Assembly: GCA_013396655.1 (NCBI GenBank) | Contig: WBMV01000447.1 | Location: forward strand, 322,013 to 386,012 | Direction: 5' to 3' | Length of the DNA stretch: 64,000 nt | Source: Campylorhamphus procurvoides | Taxonomy: Eukaryota > Chordata > Aves > Passeriformes > Dendrocolaptidae | Shown here: positions 28,501-37,500 of the stretch, one piece after another | How the letters are laid out: each line of letters opens with the position of its first letter | Position numbering within the stretch: the first letter of the stretch is position 1 | The notes under the pieces: generated by a model | What the model saw: the letters and a program-made list of their open reading frames with translations, nothing else | What the model was told of the DNA's origin: nothing | Database searches by the model: none | Made by a program: the position numbers and the translations under genes

Positions 28501-31500
28501 ATACAAAAATTATTGAAATCCTTTGTAAAGAGCATGATTGTAATTTAGATGAGGTAATGCCTGAATTTTAGTCTGATAGGTCTTGCTGCTAAACCCCATA
28601 TGGAATAGGTATTTATTTAAATGATCTTTTTCTAAATGTCAGATACTTGTGCCATCATCTTAACTATTCTCTCAAGTTCAATAGTGAAGGTATTCTACCA
28701 TTCTGTAGTTTCTCCAGTAGGTAGTTTAAAAAATAAACAAAGCCCCAGAACAAGCTCTTTGGTTTGTGTGGTAACTTTGCCAGGGAAACTGAACTACAAC
28801 ATGAAGTTACAGGCTGATCACAGCATGTAGAATGTAGGTGCAAGGCTGCTCTGAGAGGGTTTCACAGCTGCATCCCATGATGAGAAAATGTATGCAACAA
28901 GCACATTGCTTCTGTGGAGATCTTAAAAGAAACCATTCCTCTTTTCCTTGGCTGATAAATCTATTCCTGTGTCAGAGGAATGATTTTTGAATATCCAGCT
29001 GGATGATCGAAGTAGAAATATAAGAGGGTTGGGAAGAGTGCAGTTCTTTCCCAATTTAGTCACTTAATGTTCCAGCAATGGACTACTTGCTGCATGATTA
29101 CATACCAGTGTGTTTTGGATATATAACGAGTTTCATTCTTGCTTTATTGAAAACAGAGCACAGTGCATTACAGAAATGTCAGTTTCGTGATTTAAAGATG
29201 CGAAAGCAGTGTATGCATGACTGACTCTATATTGCTAATGTTACATTTTTTCTTTATTTTTAGGTCAAAAATGTGTATCTCACAAGCTTTATTCCTTTCT
29301 TGAGTTCTGCTGGTATTGTATCTTCAAATGGACTACCTGAGGTAAGTGGAGGAATTTAAGACAGTATAGTGTTTTGGTGCTGGCTGGATGCCAGGTGCCC
29401 ACCAAAGCTGCTCTATCACTGCCCTCCACAACTGGACAGCGGAGAGAAAACATAATGAAAGATTCATGAGTTTAGAAAACGATGGGGGAGACATTGCTCA
29501 TTGAATACCATCACAGGCAAAACAGACTGAAGTTAGGGATATTCATTGAGTTTATTACCAACAAAATCAGAGCAGGGTAAGGAGAAGTAAAATAAATCTT
29601 AGAAACACCTTTCCCCCACCCTCTTCCCTGGGCTCTACCCCCACAGTGGTGCAGGGAGATAGGAATGGGAGTTACAGTCTGTTCATCACATGTTGTTTCT
29701 GACACTGTTCAGGGAGAGGAGTCCTTCCCCTGCTCCAGTGTGGAGTCCCTCCTAGGGGAGGCAGTCCTTAATGGATTTCTCCAACATGAATCAATCCCAC
29801 AGGCAACGCTTCTCCACGAACTGCTGCAGTGTGGCTTACTTTTCTATGGGGTGCAGTCCTTCAGGCGCAGCCTGCTCCAACATGAGTCCCCCACAGGGTC
29901 ACAAGTCCTACCAAGAAACCTGCTCCAGCATGGGCTCCTCTCTCCGTGGTTCTGCAGGTCACTGTAGGGAGCCTGCTCCAGCCCAGGCTTCCCATGTGTT
30001 CGCAGCTCTCTTTTGGGCCCCCACTTGCTCTGGTGTGGTTCTGCTCCAGGGGCTGCAGGTGGATCTCTGCACTCCTCTTGACCTCCATGGGCTGCAGGGG
30101 CACAACTACTTCACTATGGGCTGCAAGGGAATCTCAGCTCCAGTGTCTGGAGCACCTCCTGCTCCTCCATCTCCACTGACCCATCTGTCTGCAGAGCTGT
30201 TCTTCTCAAGGAGTATCACTCTGCTCTTCTATGGCTGCAATTATGTCTGCACAATAATTTCTTTTCCTTTTTTAATGTTATCACAGAGGTGTTCCCACCA
30301 TTCCTGATCAGCTTGTCCTTGGCCAGCAAGCAGATCCATCCTGGAGCCAGCTGGCATTGGCTCAGTTGGACAGGGGGGAAGCTTCTGGCAGCTTCTCACA
30401 GAAGCCACCTCTGTAGGCCCCCCTACTACCAAAACCCAGCCACCCAAACCTGATACCAAAAACAGTGCTTTACTTAATCTAGATTTCTTAAGATTCCCTT
30501 TACACATTGATGAATTTTTAATAGGTTCTTCTAAAATCATCTAGCAAAATGCATTGTTTTTCAGGAATGTGACTTAGCAGGTATTCCAGTATTTGTCAAG
30601 TATGTTTAGCTTTTTCATTTGAATTTAATAAAGGAATCTCCCAAGGCTAAACTAGTGCTTTTTGCTCAAAGCAAAACATGATATAAGCATTGCATATCCA
30701 TGATTTTGGTAAGGCTGTTCATCTAAAACACAACTATTACCATATTAGGTCTCTGAAGTCACTCTGTAAATGCATACAGTCTTAAATTACATACCTTAAT
30801 TTAAATATAAGTGAGGCATGTTACTGTAGTTATGTTGGAAAGATATGCAAAAGATTAGGCTCAGTTTCACAACTTGGCAGTGTCCATGCAGAATTACTTT
30901 CATCTAGCTGAGCTGTAGCCTGGATGCAGCAGATTACCTCTATGCTATTGCATCCAAGAGTGTGGGTAACTTCTTGCAGTGTATTTCCTTTCATCATTCT
31001 TGAAAGAGTAGGTCTAGCTGTGTGTCACCAAGAGATGTGTTAACCTGAAAATAAGCAGCTCTGAAGCTGATCAGACTGATATGTCTGCAGGGTTCAGGCA
31101 GGTGTATCTTCCGTTCAGTTTCACAGTCTGTTGGGTGGGGAGCAAAGTACGAGAACCACTAAAGATCTTAATCTCTTTCTAAATTAATTTCAGGGTATCA
31201 GTAGGCTGTTTAGACTTTTTACTTATGTGTGTGTATATAATTGTATATGTGTATATATATACACACACCCTGCATATAGCATATATATATACATTATATA
31301 TAATATATACGTAGTGTGTATATATACTATATATATATTATAATGGAGATATGTAGTATATATAGTTCATAAAGAAACCCTTCATGAAATTCCAGGCAAA
31401 GTTTGTTATATAGCTTATTCTCAAATCAGAGGGTTTCCATCCAAGGCTGCTTAACTTGAGCATAGTATCAATACTAGGACCCTGCTAGTGAAAGTTTTAT

Positions 31501-34500
31501 AAAATGATGCATTTGAAGAAAAATCTAGTACATAATCCTTGCTTCTGAAACTTGAGTGCCAAAGCAGAAGGTTACAGCTATATTTCAGAGGTAGTTGGTT
31601 CATGTATGTAATCCAGATAACCATCAGTCATAGCTGAGATCTTCAGTACTAGATAGTAATGGGGCGCATTTAAATTGACTTTTCTTTTCACAGAAAGAAC
31701 ACTGAGCTTTTAATAAACTTTAATATTACTTCCAAAGCAAGAAAAGCTTTTGAGGCTTAATGTTATTTCATTTGTCTTTAGTATGTGTTTGTTGGTCAGG
31801 CTTTATGCACTGTTGAATAGATTAATACAGAACTCTTACTTTTGTCTGAAGGTTTCTTCCCAGTTATCCCAGTACAGCCATTTTGTCTAAGAGCTGCTGT
31901 TTTTTCTAGAGATTTATGAAATGCTAAAATATTGTAGATAAAAAGAACGCATAAGCCATTAGGTAGATAATAAAAATGCAATTAACTTTTTAAATACAAA
32001 ACTAGTGATAATGAGAAAATTGAAATACAATCTTTGATTTAATAGCCCTTATCTCAAAGTTTTAACTGTGAGATCAGTTGGGAGCAAATCCATTTGGCAA
32101 AGGTAAAAGGAGAAGGTGAGGAACAAAGCTATGCAGGAGATATTTGCAGCTTTCTCTCTCTTGGGACTGAGGGGTGACTAATTTGGGTTCATATGGACTG
32201 TTGCCTGTTTTTCTAGCAGAAATTGGCCAGAGCACAGCATCATTTATTGTGTTTAAGAGCTCAGGGAACACATAATTGAGGTGACGGCCTAATTCTGCTG
32301 CAGCATAGCAGCAGATTTGAAGTGGAGGCCTAGGTTAAAAAAAAATAAATTGCAGACTTCAAGTTAATGCTAATCACTCAGAAAAAAAAATTAAAATCTA
32401 TCCAAAACATCAAACAAACTTTTCATTGCAATATGAAGTCATGTCAGTATGGGGTATAATCAGCTAAGGAACTTCTAACAGTTACTTCAAATCCACTTTG
32501 CTGTTTTTTTAAAATAAGTTTGTGTTTTTGCAGAAATAGGCACATCTCTTCAGAACTACAGCCATACAAATATATTAATATGAAATGGGAAAGTCTTCTT
32601 AAAACAAGCAGGTTTGAGTTTGGGTATTGGCCTCCATCTCCAAACCATTGGAGATGGGGACGAAATAGATTGTCCGACAGCTGTTCTAAGAACAAGCATT
32701 TTATATTTCTTGCTCCTGGAGACACCGCTCCTTTCTGGAAGGAAAGATTTGCAGGTCTGTTTCCCATTCTGGGTATTTTTAGCTCTTCCACGGTGTCGAG
32801 ACCTGAATTTCTTCAAAAAAACCTCATGATCTTGGATTGTTTTCTTTTATGAACAATAATCGTTCTCTGGGTGTGTTTCAGTTGTTGTATGTAACTTTGT
32901 GAACTCCAAGGTCATTCTGTTAATATTTCAGTGTTTTAGTCATGAACTAGGATTAACTTACTCAGTAAATTGTCAAACTTGTTCTTATAAAATAAATTCG
33001 GTTTTTTCCCATTTTTTTTGAGGTTGAAGTTATCTTGAAACAGTATGAAGAGCTCTATCTCAAAAACAAAGATATAGATGCAAGATTATTTCTGAATCAC
33101 GATGAAACTCTACAGCCTGATGTCATACCGTGGTAATATTTCCATTTACTACTTTCACTTTATAACAGAAAATTTGAACTTGTGTTGCTTTCTGCCCCCT
33201 TGTGTTACAACTGGAGATCTCTATCCTGTTGATGTTTTAGGTTCATAGTTTAGCTTATAATAATGATGGGGCCAGACTTTATAGCAGGGCCTGATGTGGT
33301 AGGACAAGGGGTAATGGTTTTAAACTGAAGGAAAGTAGATTTTAGAAGGGAAATGTGGAACGCTGGCACAGGTTGAATGGAGAGGTGGTGGATGCCCCAT
33401 CCCTGGAAACATTCAAGGTGAGGTTGAGCAACCTGATTTAGTTGAAGGCATCTCTGCTTGTTGCAGGGGGTTGGACTACAAGGCTTTTAAAGGTCCCTTC
33501 CAAAGCAAAGTATTCTTTGGATCAAAGTGATTTTGTTTGATTTCTTTTTCAGTTATACATCTAAATTTCCGTGATTTCTGACAATTCAGCATTTTCATAA
33601 CTTGATGTAACCTCACCACATGAGCCTGAATCTGTGCTAGAAAAATACACTAATTTAAAAGTGGATTAAAGGGGAACTGATATAGTCTCTACATATAAAT
33701 GAAATGTTTATAAATAGAGTTCTAGAAAAGGAAAGAGCCTAGAAGAAAACTTTGAAGGTCATCTAGTCTAACATCATGCTCAAAGCAGATTTACTTGGTA
33801 ATTTAAATTACATTGTTTAAACAGCTGGAATGGTTGGACATCCAGATCTTCTAAGAATCTGCACCACAGTTATCTCTTTGGATTAATAGGTCTTTATAGA
33901 AAACATTGTTTTTTGAATTATATTAGTTCTTCTTAAGTTTGTTTTTCATTTCTGTAGCTCACAGTTGGAGAGGACACCACTGAAAAACAGTCCAGAGGAA
34001 GAAATTAGCCTTATACTTCCACAGACTCCTGTTCGGTATGAGTTTTTCTTTCAAGGTGTTTTATCCTAGCTCTGTATTTTTTCACTTCTTTTTGTGATAC
34101 CAAACTACATGCACGCACGTTTCTTCAGTGACCTTTGGCTTTTTAGCATTATTTTTTTCTGTATGGGAAGATTTAGCATTTCAGAGTACTTACTTTTGGG
34201 AAGTATATTGGGAAGATGAACATTTCAGAGTGGCAGCGTATTTGGTTCACTTGGGAAAATGGACAGATGTGTTAGAAATATGGTATTAATTGGAGATTAA
34301 TTGATCTGCAGTCAGATGCAGAAAAACTGCAAGCTTGAATTCAGTTAACCAAAGGCAAGGAAATTTGCATGTACCATTATTTCCTTGTGCCACATAATTT
34401 TTTGACAAAATCAGTGTGGTTTTACTTGGAAATTCCTGGACGCTCAAGAACCAGTTACCTGTGTGACTGCAATCTGCAGTGCCATGGGCTTCGTAGACAG

Positions 34501-37500
34501 AGAAGTGTCCTTCCAGGCAGTTGTTCTTAAGGTGTCAGGTTTAGGGAAATCAAACAGTGAATTTTTGTTTAATGCTTGAAATGTAAGTGGCTTTCATTTT
34601 AACGTGCTATAGAAACTTAAAATATTGTACTCTTTATTATTACTTCAGCTTTCCCAAATGAGTAGAATTGTTTTTATTAATAATACTACAGTGAAAGTTG
34701 CTTTTGGAAGAATGAATTAGGCTTGGGGCTTGTGCATCCACTATATATCTGCTCGATGCCATCTGCAGAAACTCTTCTTTAGCCAAAAGAGCAGGAAGGT
34801 TCTGAAAAGCTTCATGAAAATAATAAAAGAAGACATGCTGCTGAGATAACTATTGATCAGTATATGAAAGAACTTTGAATTGCCTGTGATTGCAAAAGAC
34901 TTTATTTGTCTTGTGGTTGCTTTCAGTCTTGTACTTCAAATCCTTAACTGCTAGTGGTGTTTTTTAACCACAAAGGTGTTTTTTGCCTTTTGGTTCCCAG
35001 ACTGAATGTGCAGGATCAGGAACTAAACCACCTAAATACCCACCAGGGTATTTAACGAGGTCATTGATAACAAATCCCATTTTTGACAATTATAGATAGC
35101 CATAGACACTTCTAAATTATAGCAGAATTAAAGCTCCCTAACGCTGTGAAAGATGCTTCATTAAAGTTCTTGACATTAACAAAGTCCAGGGAGTACCAAG
35201 TTTCTGCATTGCTAAAAATTTGAAATGTGCTAAACCAGCTTTGATCTTGAGAAGAAGTCTAGTGAGAAACAAGTGTGCTAAAACTGTTGTTTAGGGCAAT
35301 TCACATGAAGACTTGTTCAGCAGCACTGATTTTGGGCTGTAGTAACTGTTTTTCATAAAGCCACAGAAGTGTCAGTAGATGGCAGCAGCATAAAGTGGAA
35401 AGCGTATCATTACCTCTCCCTGAATTAAACAGAAGCCCTTCAGGATATGCTGAAAGCACCATACTTAGCAATTTGACTCTTCTTATAATGTCGTGTTTCT
35501 GGACTTAGAGTGTGCTTTAAAACCCCCTGAAACTAGAGAGAATCTAATCGTTTTTGTCAGTGGATTAGTATCTGGTCATTTATGTATAGAAAGTAGTAGA
35601 TAAAATTGATGTAAGTACTAGTTCAGAGCATAGAGACTTGATTGTGTGTTTTCATTTTCATTTTTTTCCACTTTTTCCATTTTTGTCCTTATGCTTTTCC
35701 TTATCATTAGTAGATTTCTAGCAGAAGTAATTTTACGAAAACTTTCTAAAACGTAGATTAAAGAAAACTGCATCTTTGCACTGCTACGATAGTTGCTACA
35801 ATAGATTGAACACGTTTTTCTTCTGTTTGTACTTACTTGCCTGGTGATATGAGCCAAATTGAGGCTAATGACATAGAAATTTAAAACAAGCAAACACACA
35901 ACTCCACCAAAACCACAATGAAAAGTTCAGAAAGTAACAATACCATAGCAGAATCAAACTGTTTTGTAGGTGTTAGAAGAGAAATTAATCCACCGACCCA
36001 TCCTTTTGGTTATTAAAGTTATTGCAATCCATAAGTAAACAATTAGATTATTAGAAAAAAAACATTGTTAGAATTCACAATTGCTAACACAGTACAGCAG
36101 TTTTCCCCAGCAGGTTGTTTGATAACTGGAGGTGAGAATTAAAGTAATTATTTTTTCTATTTTTTTTTTTCTTGATAGAATTGCTGTTTGGTTTCTGAAA
36201 ACTGTCAAGCCAACCTTAATGCTTATTATGCCTTTTATTGTATTTTTCTAGAGCGGCAATGAATAACATTCAGCAATTGATTATGATTTTAAACTCAGCA
36301 ACTGATAAACCATCAGATACTCTCATCACATATTTCAATGTAAGTTACAACAGGGAAGGTTTGTGAAAGATTCTTGGAATTATCACTCAAGTAAAATATA
36401 CATTTGTAGATCCAATGCACATATTTTGGGAAGCTTTTTTATTAACAACCAGTTTTTGAAGAACTATATGTTAATTGGGATGGTTTAAGGTAGTTACTTA
36501 TTTTAGAAAGCACTTCTATCTAACTGATGTGTACTGGAACCTTGTAAGTGCTTTTTTATTTTTGTTACCGCTCTAAATATTAAAATTCATTTATGTCTGT
36601 ACTGGATGGAAGAAGAAAGGGGTATAAAAAGGAGAGAAGACAATGTACTCTGCTCTTTTAAATACTCCACTTTTATTTATGCTGATGAGCTGATTGAGAC
36701 TTGTTACAAAGTGAAGCAGGACTCATGTGACAAAATAATTAAAATGTCTTTGAAGTAAAATGTCTCTTTTTTTTCCTTTCATTCCCCTACTTTGCTTCAT
36801 GTACTTTATTAGAATTGCACAGTGAACCCTCAGGATAGTATCTTGAAAAGAGTAGAAAGTTTTGAGCACATCTTCAAAAAGAAATTTGCTGAAGCAGTTG
36901 GACAGGGATGGGCTGAAACTGGCTCACAGGTAAGTAGCATTTATGTTGAGTGTTATTTGTTTGAGCTAATGGGAGACTTTACTGACTTAATGACTGTCCT
37001 GATTCAATGCAGATCACTAATGTGAAAAAGTATTTTTTTCAAATGAAGGAGTATTTTTTCCTAAAGTGCTGTAAAGATAGTATTTAAATTCCACTTAGTG
37101 TATATAAAAGGAGCAAAAGGAACTAGGTGGAAATATGTTGGAAATATGTTACTGAAGAATGGGAAAATTGCTGGGCAAAATACATTTAGTGAAACATCTC
37201 TTTGCATTCATTAAGGTAACTTGGCCTAAAATTGGAAAAGGTGACTCACTTCCCTATAAAATCAGTAGGGCAGCTGTGCTTTCAACAAGGATTTTGAAAA
37301 ATAAATCCAACCAAGTTTGTATTGGACAGTCTCCTTCCTGTCTGTCAACCCTGCTTTTTATCCTGTTAGTTGTGAATCAACATGAGCACAGTTTATGTTG
37401 CTGCACTTTAAGTCTTCACACAGTAGAAGGTAGTCACACACTTTAGTACTTTGAGGCATCTCCAGTGTTACTGGCAAATGGAACTGGGGACAATAACTTC

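Larger units (their letters stand above)
29342..33022 (+). other. RB1: RB1 intron 9
   Basis: 3,681 bases. Carries a 1.1-kb antisense LTR element starting 28 bases after the donor, the TA/TG microsatellite at 31225, and a perfect hairpin at 32634. Ends in an unusual GAG acceptor. Confidence 0.9.
33133..33957 (+). other. RB1: RB1 intron 10
   Basis: 825 bases, containing a sense CR1 fragment at 33278 and a doubtful CR1-like piece at 33745. Confidence 0.9.

Noticed and set aside
29665..30307. Open frames up to 178 codons, both strands, after RB1 exon 9
   Set aside because: They fall wholly inside the LTR element and arise from its GC-rich repeated units; no known protein is encoded.
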